Shown: in pieces, positions 1-8,688 of the stretch
How the letters are laid out: the number at the start of each line of letters is the position of its first letter
Position numbering within the stretch: the first letter of the stretch is position 1
Source of the DNA: Halothiobacillus sp.
Lineage (GTDB): Bacteria > Pseudomonadota > Gammaproteobacteria > Halothiobacillales > Halothiobacillaceae
Direction: 5' to 3'
Assembly: GCA_023255735.1 (NCBI GenBank)
Contig: JAGDVP010000005.1
Span: forward strand, 27,761 to 91,760
DNA length: 64,000 nt
The notes under the pieces: model-generated
What the model was told of the DNA's origin: nothing
What the model saw: only the letters and a program-made list of their open reading frames with translations
Databases searched by the model: none
Translations under genes and position numbers: made by a program

Positions 1-183
1 CTATTAAACTTCGAAGCGCGTTTCAGTTATGTGGTGAATTTGGGTTTAAAAAGCCCGATTTTGCAACACCACTCATCACAAATTCCGCGCTCATTGTAAG
101 CGCCGATTCGCCCAAGCCTTTGACCCGCAAAGTTGCGGCGGGATTTTATGCATACCCTGACCATAAGATTTCATTGGGCGTTA
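1..183. other. Left-edge stretch, no gene assigned
   Basis: This stretch lies beyond the 3' end of the TgpA-like gene. On the + strand two frames enter open from the left edge: one stops at about 97-99 and another stays open to about 223. Either could be the last codons of a gene coming from outside the window, but I recognise neither translation. An inverted repeat (CCGCAA at 125-130, TTGCGG at 133-138) followed by a weak T-rich run could be a terminator. Sequence to the left is needed to decide. Confidence 0.25.
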
Positions 184-2205
184 TCATCGGCTCAGTTTTT
201 TGCGCCAATAGAGCCAATTGAGTTGCCGTGCGAGGTTTTTCGCTTTCAGTTTGGCTAGCGCTTGGCTTTTTTTACTGAACGCTGCCGCAAAAAACCATTG
301 GCTAAAAAGTGATTGGGTTTGCGTGAGCTGCGTGCGGTGCGCGGGAAAGGCTGTGGCAGCGCGCTCGATATAGGCAGACAGGGTTTCACCGGCCTCGCGC
401 GAAACGTTTAAGCGCCGCAAAGCCCGCTCAACGGGTTGCCAGGCTTTTTCTGCGGGTGGCATGGGCTGGATGGCTTGGCTTATTTTTTTCCAAATAAAGA
501 ACACGCCGGCCCAGGTGAGCAGGGTAGCAATGAGACTTAAGAGCAGTTGTGCGCCCGTATTTAAGTTTTTGAGCCCAAAGGTTTGCAGAAAATCGATTTG
601 GGCGCTGCCGCTGTAGCCTAGTATGTATTGGTTCCAGCCGTTTTCTAGTCGGTCATTGAGTTGGGACCATTCCCGCGCGATGCCTTCGGTGTGGCGCAAA
701 CTTACAGGTAAGGTATCGTCTTGTCGTGCTGCGTTGGCAAAGCCTGTATTGATCCGCTCAGGTGCGACCATGGTGGTGGGGTCCACTTGAATCCAGCCTT
801 TATCTTTAACCCAAATTTCACTCCAGGCATGCGCGTCGGCTTGCCGCACCAAGAGATAATCACCGATCACTTCGCCGCCTTGGTAGCCGGTTACGATGCG
901 GGCGGGAATGCCCGCCGCGCGCATTAATAAGGTAAAGGCGCTGGCGTAATGCTCGCAGTAGCCTTTTTTGGTTTGGAACAAAAACTCATCCATGCGGTTT
1001 TCTCCCATCAACTTGCCCGGCCTTAGGGTGTAACTGAAGCCCTCGGTGTGAAAGTAGGACAGGATGCGATCACGGATTTCAAGCGCGGGGAGGCCCCGCA
1101 GAGGTTCTGCCAAGGCTTTAAGCTTGGGATCCCCATCGGGCAGGCTTAGATTTTCAATGCGATCTGCGCGCGGCAGGGGCGTGGGATCAAGCCGATAGTG
1201 TGTTGCGGATGTGACGGTGTAGCGCGTTCGATCGGTTAGGGGGCGGCTTGAAAATAAGCTCGCGGTGTCGCTTAAAACCGTATTGGCTGGCAAGGCGATT
1301 GGAACTGCTAACGAGGGCATAAAGCGGCGCTCTGAGGGCTCAAGGGTAATAGTGTAGGTCACATCCCTATCGGGGCTCGCAAATACATCGGGCGGTGTTA
1401 TCGCATCGAATCCATTGGGCAGCTTGGCATGCCAGGTACCGTTTATTTCTCGACTCATGACCAAAACCCGCCAATAACGTTCGGTGGGCGGAATCATCGC
1501 GCCTTTAAAGCTTACCCGAAATGCGGGGGTGTCATCGGTGGCAAGTTGTTCAAATGCGCCGGCGGTTAGGCTATCGGCAAGGCCGGTTTTGGCCTGTTGC
1601 GTTGTGGGTTGCTGGGTACCCCAGAGTGCGCCGGGCGGCCTTGGAAATAAAATAAACAGCGTTATTGCGATCGGTAAGCCTGCCAGCATTAACCCCAAAG
1701 AGGCGCGGATGCGCGGTTTTATGGCAACAAGGCTTGGGTTGCTCAAACCGATCCAAGCGGTAACAAGGCCGGCAAATAAAATGAGCGCGAGTAAGGTGGT
1801 TGTGATTCCTTGGTCAAACAAAAGAAGGCTTGTAATGAGAAAAAAACCTAATAATAACAATGCATTTTGATCGCGAGTCGCTCGGGTTTCGAGCAGTTTG
1901 AGCAGGGCGGCTAAGGTGAGTAAGGCGGTGCCCGCATCGCGCCCCCAAAGGCTGTGATAACTTAAAAACACCCCCAAACCCGCCAATAAACCCAATGAAA
2001 TCAAAAGAAATTGCGGCGGGCGGGGCCAGTTGCGCCATTCATGAAAAAAACGCCACATAAGCCCCGCCATCACGAGCGGAATAGCCCACACAGGCATGTG
2101 GCTTAAATGCGCCAAAATGGCTAAACCAATCACAAAACCTAATGGAATATCCAAGCGAAAACGATGACTGGCGTGCGGCGCTGGGCGGGCGCTGTGTGGA
2201 GTCAT
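184..2205 (-). CDS. tgpA: TgpA-like membrane transglutaminase (DUF3488/transglutaminase-like)
   Basis: Inner-membrane protein of 673 aa with a periplasmic transglutaminase-like domain. About six hydrophobic segments fill the first 190 residues (DUF3488 region). The papain-like core follows, with the catalytic Cys in GYCEHYASAF, the His in DAHAWSEIWV and the Asp in WIQVDPTT, roughly residues 410-475. A further membrane segment (LLLSLIATLLTW) and a cytoplasmic tail close the protein, and the length matches Pseudomonas TgpA. Family members are linked to the cell envelope, but their substrate is not settled. The start overlaps the end of the upstream DUF58 gene by 4 bp, so the two are translationally coupled. 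The usual MoxR-type AAA ATPase gene is not next to them. Confidence 0.9.
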   Translation of the reverse strand: MTPHSARPAPHASHRFRLDIPLGFVIGLAILAHLSHMPVWAIPLVMAGLMWRFFHEWRNWPRPPQFLLISLGLLAGLGVFLSYHSLWGRDAGTALLTLAALLKLLETRATRDQNALLLLGFFLITSLLLFDQGITTTLLALILFAGLVTAWIGLSNPSLVAIKPRIRASLGLMLAGLPIAITLFILFPRPPGALWGTQQPTTQQAKTGLADSLTAGAFEQLATDDTPAFRVSFKGAMIPPTERYWRVLVMSREINGTWHAKLPNGFDAITPPDVFASPDRDVTYTITLEPSERRFMPSLAVPIALPANTVLSDTASLFSSRPLTDRTRYTVTSATHYRLDPTPLPRADRIENLSLPDGDPKLKALAEPLRGLPALEIRDRILSYFHTEGFSYTLRPGKLMGENRMDEFLFQTKKGYCEHYASAFTLLMRAAGIPARIVTGYQGGEVIGDYLLVRQADAHAWSEIWVKDKGWIQVDPTTMVAPERINTGFANAARQDDTLPVSLRHTEGIAREWSQLNDRLENGWNQYILGYSGSAQIDFLQTFGLKNLNTGAQLLLSLIATLLTWAGVFFIWKKISQAIQPMPPAEKAWQPVERALRRLNVSREAGETLSAYIERAATAFPAHRTQLTQTQSLFSQWFFAAAFSKKSQALAKLKAKNLARQLNWLYWRKKLSR

Positions 2206-3116
2206 CTTGCACCTTGGTTTTGCGGGGGTGCTAAAAATAGGGCTAAGGCTTCAAGGCACTGTTGCCGGTGCCGCGTATCATGACCACGCAAAGGCGCATT
2301 TCCCGGTAAATTCAGCGTAAAAGCCCTATTCTGGGCTGAGAGCTGTAACACCCATTGGGTTATTTGGCTTAGATTGGCTTCAATTGAGCCGGGCATTTGG
2401 TTGAAATTAATTTGTATCTCGTCTGATTCGGTTAAATCGCTCTGCCAGTGTTGGGTGACGAGTTGTCCTGTTCTGGCGAATTGCTTAAAGGCGATTTTAT
2501 TTAACGCATCGCCTGCTGTGTAACTGCGCAAATGCTCAAATTGTTCATCCCCTTTGTTTGCGGCTGTGGATGCGGCCGATTTTTTATCGGCCAATTGTGC
2601 CTGCGGCAAAGGGGCTTGGCCTTGGGGTTTTGGGTAAACCCATTGGCGCTGGTTATCCCAACTCAACGCGCGTTCAGCAGTCCACAAACCAATGGGGTAT
2701 TGGGTTGACAGCAAAATGACGGGGGCGGGGAAATTGCCTCGAAGCAGTGGGGCGAGGGGCAGCTCAAGCACAATTGCGGTTGCTGCGGGCAGGGCGCAGA
2801 CGATAGGCTCGGCACCAAGAGCTCTTAGTGTGATGGCGGGGTTGGGTAATTCGCTTAAAATTTGAATTTGCCATCCACCGGGTTCGGTGGCGTGCCGTGG
2901 CGCTATGGCAAAGGCAGATACGCTGGCGCTTTTTAATTGTCGCCGCGTTTGCCAAGCACTATTGCCCATGAGTGAAATGAGTAAAAAACTAATAAAAAAA
3001 ATAATGTTGTTGCCATAGTTTATGGCGGCCAGCAACATGGCGATCACTAACACGATAAATCCCATGCCCATTTTGTTGGGTTTGAGTGTTAGTCGATGCA
3101 AAGAGGATGGCTTCAT
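2202..3116 (-). CDS. DUF58 domain membrane protein
   Basis: A 304 aa protein with two adjacent hydrophobic stretches near the N-terminus (about residues 17-52, IVLVIAMLLAAINYG and IIFFISFLLISLM). The DUF58 core is marked by EQFEHLRSYTAGDALNKIAF near residues 190-210. DUF58 proteins usually sit between a MoxR ATPase gene and a transglutaminase gene and are thought to act in envelope assembly or protein maturation. Only the transglutaminase partner is present here, overlapping by 4 bp. The 5' side faces the divergent perM gene across about 160 bp, which must hold both promoters. The family call is firm; the function is not known. Confidence 0.85.
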   Translation of the reverse strand: MKPSSLHRLTLKPNKMGMGFIVLVIAMLLAAINYGNNIIFFISFLLISLMGNSAWQTRRQLKSASVSAFAIAPRHATEPGGWQIQILSELPNPAITLRALGAEPIVCALPAATAIVLELPLAPLLRGNFPAPVILLSTQYPIGLWTAERALSWDNQRQWVYPKPQGQAPLPQAQLADKKSAASTAANKGDEQFEHLRSYTAGDALNKIAFKQFARTGQLVTQHWQSDLTESDEIQINFNQMPGSIEANLSQITQWVLQLSAQNRAFTLNLPGNAPLRGHDTRHRQQCLEALALFLAPPQNQGAR

Positions 3117-3273
3117 GGCAAATTAGTGTTGTGATAAAGAGTGCTTATTTTGAGTATAGAGGGTTTCCCCACAGGGGCGGGGCGGGTTCGAACAACGTAC
3201 ACGGGTGATTGCTGTTAAAATCTTGGCCAAAATAGAACAACCCATTAAAGCACACGATGAGCGAGGTAGAAAA

Positions 3274-4395
3274 ATGATGCGGTGGATTATTTTTATAGCG
3301 GTCGCGCTCACGCTGTATGTGGTGTATCTGCTTTCACCAATTTTAACCCCATTTTTGGCGGGGATTGTGCTGGCGTATTTGTTTGATCCGTTGGTTACGC
3401 GTATGACGTTTTGGAAAATCAATCGCACCATTGGCACGACGCTCGTTTTTTTTGTGATGTCACTTTTGTTATTTTTGGCCGTGCTGGCGTTGGTTCCCGT
3501 GGTGATTGAGCAGGCCATCAAATTGGTGACGGTATTCCCTAAATTATTGGAGCGAATTCAAACGGAATTAGTGCCTTATTTGAATACTCGCTTAGGGTTA
3601 ACGATTAATCTTAAATCGCTCACCGATTTATCCATGCAACATGCGCAAGATATTGGCGCGGTGTTAGCAAAAAGTGCCGGTGTGATTTTTGGCAATGGCA
3701 CAGCCGTTATTTTATCGTTTATGAATTTGATTTTAATTCCAGTCATCGGCTTTTATTTATTGCGGGATTGGCCTGATTTAATGGAAAAAATCCGCACATT
3801 GATTCCGCGCCAACAAGAAACACGGTGGGTGGGCTTGGCTGCGGAATCTAACCTCATGTTAGGCGGTTTCCTGCGCGGGCAACTCGCGGTTATGCTCGCT
3901 AATGGTTTGACTTATTCCATCGGTTTATCGCTGATTGGTTTGGATACGGGGATTGTGATTGGTATGTCGGCGGGGATGCTGAGCTTTGTTCCGTATTTGG
4001 GTAACTTAATCGGCATTACGATGGCGCTCGTCGCTATGTATATTCAAACGGGCGAATTTACGCCCTTGATGTGGGTGTTATTGGTGTTTGGTATCGGTCA
4101 AACATTAGAAAGCGTTTTGTGGCAGCCGCGCTTTGTGGGCGAGCGCATCGGCTTGCACCCCGTTGCGGTTATTTTTGCGGTGATGGCGGGCGGTGTCTTG
4201 TTTGGCTTTTTCGGCATTCTGCTTGCGCTGCCAGTTTCCGCTATCTTGATGGTGATGGCGCGCCACGGGTTGCAATATTATCAACACAGTTCGTTTTATC
4301 AGAGTGCCGAGATAGATTCTCCACTGGCCGAAGCGGTAACGGAGCCTATGCCGCCTGCCGCAACGCCCCATTCGCTGGATTCTCACCCGCGTTAG
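3274..4395 (+). CDS. perM: AI-2E/PerM family permease
   Basis: Inner-membrane permease of the AI-2E transporter (UPF0118/PerM/YdbI) family, 373 aa from the chosen start. It opens with two close transmembrane helices (WIIFIAVALTLYVVYLLSPI and FLAGIVLAYLFDP), then has a soluble segment and a run of C-terminal helices with the family-typical GFYLLRDW and FVPYLGNLIG. The ORF track begins at a GTG at 3205, but ATG at 3274 is preceded by GAGGT at good spacing, so I start there. It lies directly before hda, a common gammaproteobacterial pairing. The substrate is unknown; individual family members have been tied to autoinducer export or Na+/H+ exchange. Confidence 0.88.
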   Translation: MMRWIIFIAVALTLYVVYLLSPILTPFLAGIVLAYLFDPLVTRMTFWKINRTIGTTLVFFVMSLLLFLAVLALVPVVIEQAIKLVTVFPKLLERIQTELVPYLNTRLGLTINLKSLTDLSMQHAQDIGAVLAKSAGVIFGNGTAVILSFMNLILIPVIGFYLLRDWPDLMEKIRTLIPRQQETRWVGLAAESNLMLGGFLRGQLAVMLANGLTYSIGLSLIGLDTGIVIGMSAGMLSFVPYLGNLIGITMALVAMYIQTGEFTPLMWVLLVFGIGQTLESVLWQPRFVGERIGLHPVAVIFAVMAGGVLFGFFGILLALPVSAILMVMARHGLQYYQHSSFYQSAEIDSPLAEAVTEPMPPAATPHSLDSHPR

Positions 4396-4410
4396 CACGC
4401 ATGGCTCGGT

Positions 4411-5118
4411 ATGTCCTTAAAACTGCATCAGTTACCGCTTGATCTTGATTTGCAAGCCCCCCACGCCTTAGAGGGATTTATCGGCGGGGATAATTTGTTG
4501 CTTCGCGCTTTAATTACGCAGCAGGTAGCAGGTTCTGGGGAGTCGCAATTATTTATTCATGGCGCAGAGAACACCGGTAAAACCCATTTGGCGCAAGCGG
4601 CGTGCTTTTTTGCAAGCCAAATGGGGCGAACGGCTGCTTATGTGCCGTTAAAGCGGGCTTGCGCCCAGCTTGATCAAATTGGGTATGAACCCGCAGATTT
4701 GGTGGTTCTAGATGATGTAGATGCGCTGGTTGGTCACGCGGGCAGTGAGTTTTTACTGTTCGATTTGATTAATCGCCTGCGCGAACAACACACGCCCCTT
4801 TTGCTGACAGCGCGGCTGCCGCCCGCCGCACTGGAGTTTGAGTTGCCGGATTTGGCCTCGCGTTTGGCTTGGGGCGTAACGCTTGCGATTCACAGCCCAA
4901 ACGATGCCGAAAAAATCGAACTTATGCGGCGCAAAGCCCAAGAGCGCGGTTTTGAACTACCGTTTGAAACCGCTGTGTACCTTCTTGCGCGCTGCCCTCG
5001 CGATGTGGGGAGCTTGCTTGCGATGATTCAAACGCTCGATCACGCCTCATTGAGTGCACAACGCAAAATTAGCATCCCGTTTGTGCGGTCAGTGTTTTTC
5101 ACCAACGCGTCAAATTAA
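4411..5118 (+). CDS. hda: DnaA regulatory inactivator Hda
   Basis: A 235 aa DnaA-homologous AAA+ protein. Hda binds the sliding clamp and stimulates hydrolysis of DnaA-ATP after initiation. The N-terminal QLPLDL (residues 7-12) fits the clamp-binding motif. The Walker A-like loop reads GAENTGKTH, Walker B is LVVLDDVDAL, and a sensor-2-like arginine region follows. The length is right for Hda and there is no DNA-binding domain IV, which separates it from DnaA. It starts 15 bp after perM and ends in a 4 bp convergent overlap with the next gene on the other strand. Confidence 0.93.
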   Translation: MSLKLHQLPLDLDLQAPHALEGFIGGDNLLLRALITQQVAGSGESQLFIHGAENTGKTHLAQAACFFASQMGRTAAYVPLKRACAQLDQIGYEPADLVVLDDVDALVGHAGSEFLLFDLINRLREQHTPLLLTARLPPAALEFELPDLASRLAWGVTLAIHSPNDAEKIELMRRKAQERGFELPFETAVYLLARCPRDVGSLLAMIQTLDHASLSAQRKISIPFVRSVFFTNASN

Positions 5119-5699
5119 GATTTTTTCGCCTCATCATCATAGGCTTGGCGCAAACGCGCCAAGCCTTGGCGATACGCCTCGGCATCCCCATAATCAAAAA
5201 AATCTGAGTAGCGCTCATGCGCTTGGGGGATGCGTTGGGCATATTTTATTGGGCACCAATATTGCTCCGTTCGGCTTGAAACTTCCCGCACATACGCCGC
5301 CACCCCATTGCCGTAGGAGCAATACAGGCAATTGAATTTTTCAATTAAATTAAGATAAGGCAATGTTTCGCGCCCAAATACCACAAAATCTGAGCGCTTG
5401 ACTTTCGGGATACGGTAGATAGGAAAACACAAGCTTTGATAGACGGTGACAAAGGCATCAATCAAAAAAAATGGAATCCAGCCAAAGTAAATAATGGGCG
5501 CGGTTAAAATAACAAATGGTCGTGAATTGCCGATAAACCGCAGCAAACCCACTTTGTAGTGTTTTTGTTGCCGATTAAATTCTTCCGCGAGTTCGGTGCG
5601 TTTTTGCTCAAACGCATCCCGTGATTTGCGGTATTCGCCCTCAAGCTCCTCTTGCAGGGCGCGAATGCGCGCATGAATGTCATCAATATTGGGGTTCAT
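5115..5699 (-). CDS. Unknown membrane-associated protein with coiled coil and cysteine motif
   Basis: I do not recognise this 194 aa protein. Residues 5-48 are highly charged and probably coiled coil (IRALQEELEGEYRKSRDAFE). Residues about 60-95 are hydrophobic with a central proline/glycine break and could form two membrane segments. The C-terminal half is soluble and has a paired-cysteine motif, NCLYCSYGNG (C124 and C127), plus C149, which could bind a metal or form a disulfide. There is no signal peptide. It overlaps hda convergently by 4 bp and lies downstream of a stand-alone CZB protein gene on the same strand. The unbroken frame and ordinary codon use suggest a real gene. Confidence 0.7.
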   Translation of the reverse strand: MNPNIDDIHARIRALQEELEGEYRKSRDAFEQKRTELAEEFNRQQKHYKVGLLRFIGNSRPFVILTAPIIYFGWIPFFLIDAFVTVYQSLCFPIYRIPKVKRSDFVVFGRETLPYLNLIEKFNCLYCSYGNGVAAYVREVSSRTEQYWCPIKYAQRIPQAHERYSDFFDYGDAEAYRQGLARLRQAYDDEAKKS

Positions 5700-5808
5700 G
5701 GGCGCCTTTTTTTGGGGGGTGGGTGGGTTTCACTTAAGGGCTAATAGACCCGCTCAGAAAAAACGCCAGATATGGCCGGCGTTGATCACGCAATGTGGGT
5801 GCTGAAAT

Positions 5809-6213
5809 TTAAGCCCGCGTTTTGGTATAAGACATGATAGCCGCGCGAAGGAGCGAATTACATGCCGCGGCAAACAGGGATTGCAACTCAGAGAATTCAT
5901 TAAAAATTTCCTCTTCCGCCTCTTTGCTGTCATGGCGGCTGGCCATGAGCGCATCGGCCGATTCGTGCATTTGCTGATGTAAATCGCGCACGGCATCAAA
6001 TTCGGCTTTTTGCGCCTTGGGAATTTCGGTTCGATTAATAAACTGGCCAAATTTGCATTCGTGGTGGCTTTGAATGTGCTTTTTTCGATCAAACAGGAGC
6101 GATGCCATAATCTGGCTATACCAAGCAAAATGCCAATAGGTCACTTCCTCAAATTCATTAATGAATTGGCTGTAATCAAAGGGTGTCGCATTGGATTGAG
6201 TTGATTCGTTCAT
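5809..6213 (-). CDS. Stand-alone CZB (chemoreceptor zinc-binding) domain protein
   Basis: A 134 aa cytoplasmic protein that is essentially one CZB domain. The published zinc-site pattern, as I recall it, is HxxW, 21-28 residues, CxFGxF-type, 18-27 residues, HxxxH. It is met exactly by H28-x-x-W31, C53-x-F-G-x-F58 and H79-x-x-x-H83, with spacings of 21 and 20. CZB domains usually end chemoreceptors or regulate diguanylate cyclases and bind zinc with very high affinity. This one has no membrane, MCP or GGDEF part, so it must act in trans or as a small zinc or redox sensor. The neighbours are the unknown membrane protein downstream and cbbY upstream. Confidence 0.8.
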   Translation of the reverse strand: MNESTQSNATPFDYSQFINEFEEVTYWHFAWYSQIMASLLFDRKKHIQSHHECKFGQFINRTEIPKAQKAEFDAVRDLHQQMHESADALMASRHDSKEAEEEIFNEFSELQSLFAAACNSLLRAAIMSYTKTRA

Positions 6214-6318
6214 GGTGATCCTGTGGGTTGGGATTTTTACTGTTATGAGTTTAGCGGCGAATTTTTCGCATGTCAGTGCGGTATTTCACGCGGTTGATCG
6301 CCACAATTTTAAAGTTGC

Positions 6319-7077
6319 TTAGTTTGATCGAACCAAAGCCCGCAAATAAGCGCAATCAACGAAGCCGTTGGCCGGCACTTGCCCAAAATGGGTGTGTATT
6401 TCACGCCCGGGCTCGCCTAAATCGCTTAAAACCGCCAAGGCACCGTTGAAATTATCATCCCGCGTGTAGGCGTTTTCAGTCACCAGCACCGGAATACCGG
6501 CTTCAAGGGCAGAAATAACGCCGTTATCGGAATCTTCAATCGCCAAACACGCCTCGGCGGGTAATTGCAACTGCGCCAAAGTGTAGACATAAATATCGCC
6601 GGCAGGTTTCTTGTTTGGCACGATATCGCCAGCGGCAATGACTTCAAACCAGTCGATCGATTCCGCCCCGAGCGTTGCTTCCAGCAAGCCTGTGACATTC
6701 TCAGGCGTAGTGGTCGTCACAATCGCCAAACGCAAGCCCTGTGCGCGGGCTTCATCCAGCAACCGGCGAACCCCGGGGCGCAGCGGGATGGCGCCATTAG
6801 CCAATAGGCGCAAATAATGGGCGGTTTTTGCCTTATGCAAACTGGCAATAAAGGCCGCTTCATCTGCTTGGCTTGGGTAGGCTGGGTTGTAGGTATCAAT
6901 GAAATGTCGAATGCGTTCTTTGCCACCGGTAATAGCTAATAAAGCGCCATACACCTCAACACTCCACGACCAATCTAAACCCGCTTCGGTAAATGCTTGA
7001 TTAAAAGCGATACGGTGCCCATCGCGCTCGGTTTCTGCCAGTGTGCCATCGACATCAAATAAAATTGCTTTCAACAT
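6319..7077 (-). CDS. cbbY: CbbY-type HAD phosphatase
   Basis: HAD-superfamily hydrolase of 252 aa. The nucleophile motif is FDVDGTLAETERDGHR, with D8 and D10; the ETERDGHR cap entry is characteristic of CbbY rather than Gph or PgmB. The lysine motif (NKKPAGDIY) and acidic motif IV (AIEDSDNGV) are also present. CbbY removes the misfire product xylulose-1,5-bisphosphate, an inhibitor of RuBisCO, so it points to a Calvin-Benson cycle elsewhere in the genome. It lies alone on the minus strand rather than in a cbb operon. Assignment to CbbY is by motif; a general sugar-phosphate phosphatase is the alternative. Confidence 0.85.
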   Translation of the reverse strand: MLKAILFDVDGTLAETERDGHRIAFNQAFTEAGLDWSWSVEVYGALLAITGGKERIRHFIDTYNPAYPSQADEAAFIASLHKAKTAHYLRLLANGAIPLRPGVRRLLDEARAQGLRLAIVTTTTPENVTGLLEATLGAESIDWFEVIAAGDIVPNKKPAGDIYVYTLAQLQLPAEACLAIEDSDNGVISALEAGIPVLVTENAYTRDDNFNGALAVLSDLGEPGREIHTHFGQVPANGFVDCAYLRALVRSN

Positions 7078-7241
7078 GCCAAAACAACCCCATGTGGCTT
7101 AATTTAGATTCAAGTACGGTATCCTAGCAGGAAGTGGGCGGTTAATTGACAAACCCGCGCGGGCAAATGGCGTTAATCAGAGGTTCCTTAGGGCATTGCG
7201 CCTTTTTTTATTGACGTTTAACAAGGTGACGGGAATTTAGC

Positions 7242-8072
7242 ATGCAAATTTTGGCGACACAGCGCGGTTGGGGCTGGATTTTAGATGGCTGGCGATTGAT
7301 GAAATTGCGCCTAGGTTTGGTGATTGGCGTTGTGATGTTGATGTATGTGTTGCTGTTTGTTGCCAGCATGCTGCCGTTCGTGGGCAATATACTCACGCCG
7401 TTTTTATCGCCCTTTCTTGCCGGCGGCGTTTATGTTGTGTTTGCTCGGATGCAAGAAATTGCGCGACGCAGCCAATTTGAGCCGCTTGCTCGTGAGCAAC
7501 CCATCGCGTTTGATTTAATGTTTTCCGTGTTTAAAGATCCCACGCCTCGGAAGGCATTACTCAATTTGGCATTGTTGAGCGTTGGCTTCACGTTAGCAAT
7601 GCTGTTGCTTCTGGCGGTGTTTGTGACGGTGAAATTATCCCATATTGATCACACTGTTTTAACCGATGTCACCGCGACCGACGCGCAGCGTGTCGCGTTT
7701 TTAATGCCCATTTTGCTGGACCCCAGCGCGTGGATTGTCTGGTTAATCGCTTTGCTTAGCGTTGCAATTTATAGCATGGCAACGTTTTTTGCCGTGCCGC
7801 TGATTGTATTGCGCGGCTTGAGTGTGGTGCCGGCCTTGCGGCAAAGTTTTAAAGCGGTGGCACAAAACTGGTTAGCATTTTTGTTGTATGGGCTGATTTG
7901 GTTGGTTTTATTGATTAGCGTGCCGTTTACCCTCATGCTGAGCTTAATTATTTTGCTGCCCTTAATGTTTGTGAGCGTGTTTATTGCATTTGAAGAGATT
8001 TGGCCAGTAAAGGGCGAGGGTTCGCACAGCGTAACGGGCGCACCGAACACGCATATTTCAACGGTGATGTAA
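7242..8072 (+). CDS. Polytopic membrane protein, BPSS1780-like
   Basis: A 276 aa membrane protein starting with a short amphipathic stretch (GWGWILDGWRLMKLRLG), followed by about five or six transmembrane segments that include paired helices near residues 25-70, 105-130, 160-190 and 215-250. The architecture and N-terminal pattern resemble the BPSS1780 family of uncharacterised proteobacterial membrane proteins. No catalytic or transport motif is visible. It is a single-gene unit that ends at a bidirectional hairpin shared with slyD on the other strand. Function unknown; the family assignment is from memory. Confidence 0.72.
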   Translation: MQILATQRGWGWILDGWRLMKLRLGLVIGVVMLMYVLLFVASMLPFVGNILTPFLSPFLAGGVYVVFARMQEIARRSQFEPLAREQPIAFDLMFSVFKDPTPRKALLNLALLSVGFTLAMLLLLAVFVTVKLSHIDHTVLTDVTATDAQRVAFLMPILLDPSAWIVWLIALLSVAIYSMATFFAVPLIVLRGLSVVPALRQSFKAVAQNWLAFLLYGLIWLVLLISVPFTLMLSLIILLPLMFVSVFIAFEEIWPVKGEGSHSVTGAPNTHISTVM

Positions 8073-8096
8073 CGCGGCTCGCTCCATTCATTGCCC

Positions 8097-8125
8097 AAAA
8101 GCCCCCATCATTGGGGGTTTTTGGG
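8097..8125. terminator. Bidirectional Rho-independent terminator
   Basis: GC stem CCCCCA/TGGGGG with a short loop. On the + strand it is followed by TTTTT, serving the membrane-protein gene. On the - strand it is followed by TTTT, serving slyD. It sits in the convergent gap between the two genes. Confidence 0.8.
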
Positions 8126-8159
8126 TTATTGCGTGAACCGGCGCTTTCAAGTGATGCGC

Positions 8160-8645
8160 TTAGTGGTGGTGATGACCATCGAGGCCATGGGCGTGGCCAT
8201 GCTCAATTTCTTCAGCAGTGGCCGCGCGAATGGCTTGCACCACCACATCAAAATGCAGGGTTTCACCGGCAAGTTCGTGATTGGCATCTAAATGCACCTG
8301 ATCGCCCTTCACCTCCATTACCGTTACCACGTTAACCCCGTGTTCGGCCTCGGCATGAAACTTCATGCCGGGGACAATCTCATCGACCCCTTGGAATAAA
8401 TGCCGAGGCACTACTTGCGTCATGCTCTCATCGCGCAGGCCATATGCCTCTTCGGGGGGAATGGTCACGGTGAAGCTGTCCCCCACTTTTTTACCCAGCA
8501 GGGCATGCTCTAGGCCGGAAATAATATTGTGATGGCCGTGAAGATAGGTGAGCGGCGCATGGCCCACTGAGCTGTCGACCACGTCCCCGGCATCATTTTT
8601 TAGGGTGTATTCGATCGCAACGACCGTGTTGTCAGAAACCTGCAT
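8160..8645 (-). CDS. slyD: SlyD-type FKBP peptidyl-prolyl isomerase
   Basis: A 161 aa FKBP-type prolyl isomerase and chaperone of the SlyD class. The FKBP half-barrels (VVAIEYTLKNDAGDVVDSS and IPPEEAYGLRDE) flank an inserted chaperone flap (about residues 70-120). The C-terminal tail is histidine-rich (EHGHAHGLDGHHHH), typical of SlyD and able to bind nickel or other metals. Family roles are folding of proline-containing clients and nickel delivery to hydrogenase maturation; no hydrogenase genes are in this window. It follows galU by 43 bp and is probably the last gene of the wrbA-DUF2069-galU-slyD run. Confidence 0.94.
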   Translation of the reverse strand: MQVSDNTVVAIEYTLKNDAGDVVDSSVGHAPLTYLHGHHNIISGLEHALLGKKVGDSFTVTIPPEEAYGLRDESMTQVVPRHLFQGVDEIVPGMKFHAEAEHGVNVVTVMEVKGDQVHLDANHELAGETLHFDVVVQAIRAATAEEIEHGHAHGLDGHHHH

Positions 8646-8688
8646 GGATTAAGTCCTCAAAGGCGAGCAGTGGTGTTGATCCCAAGAA

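Noticed and set aside
3185-3193. GGTTCGAAC resembling a tRNA T-loop
   Set aside because: The flanking bases do not pair into a T-stem and no acceptor or anticodon arm fits around it.
3123-3521. 132 aa minus-strand ORF at the perM start
   Set aside because: It overlaps the first helices of perM in antisense and resembles no known protein.
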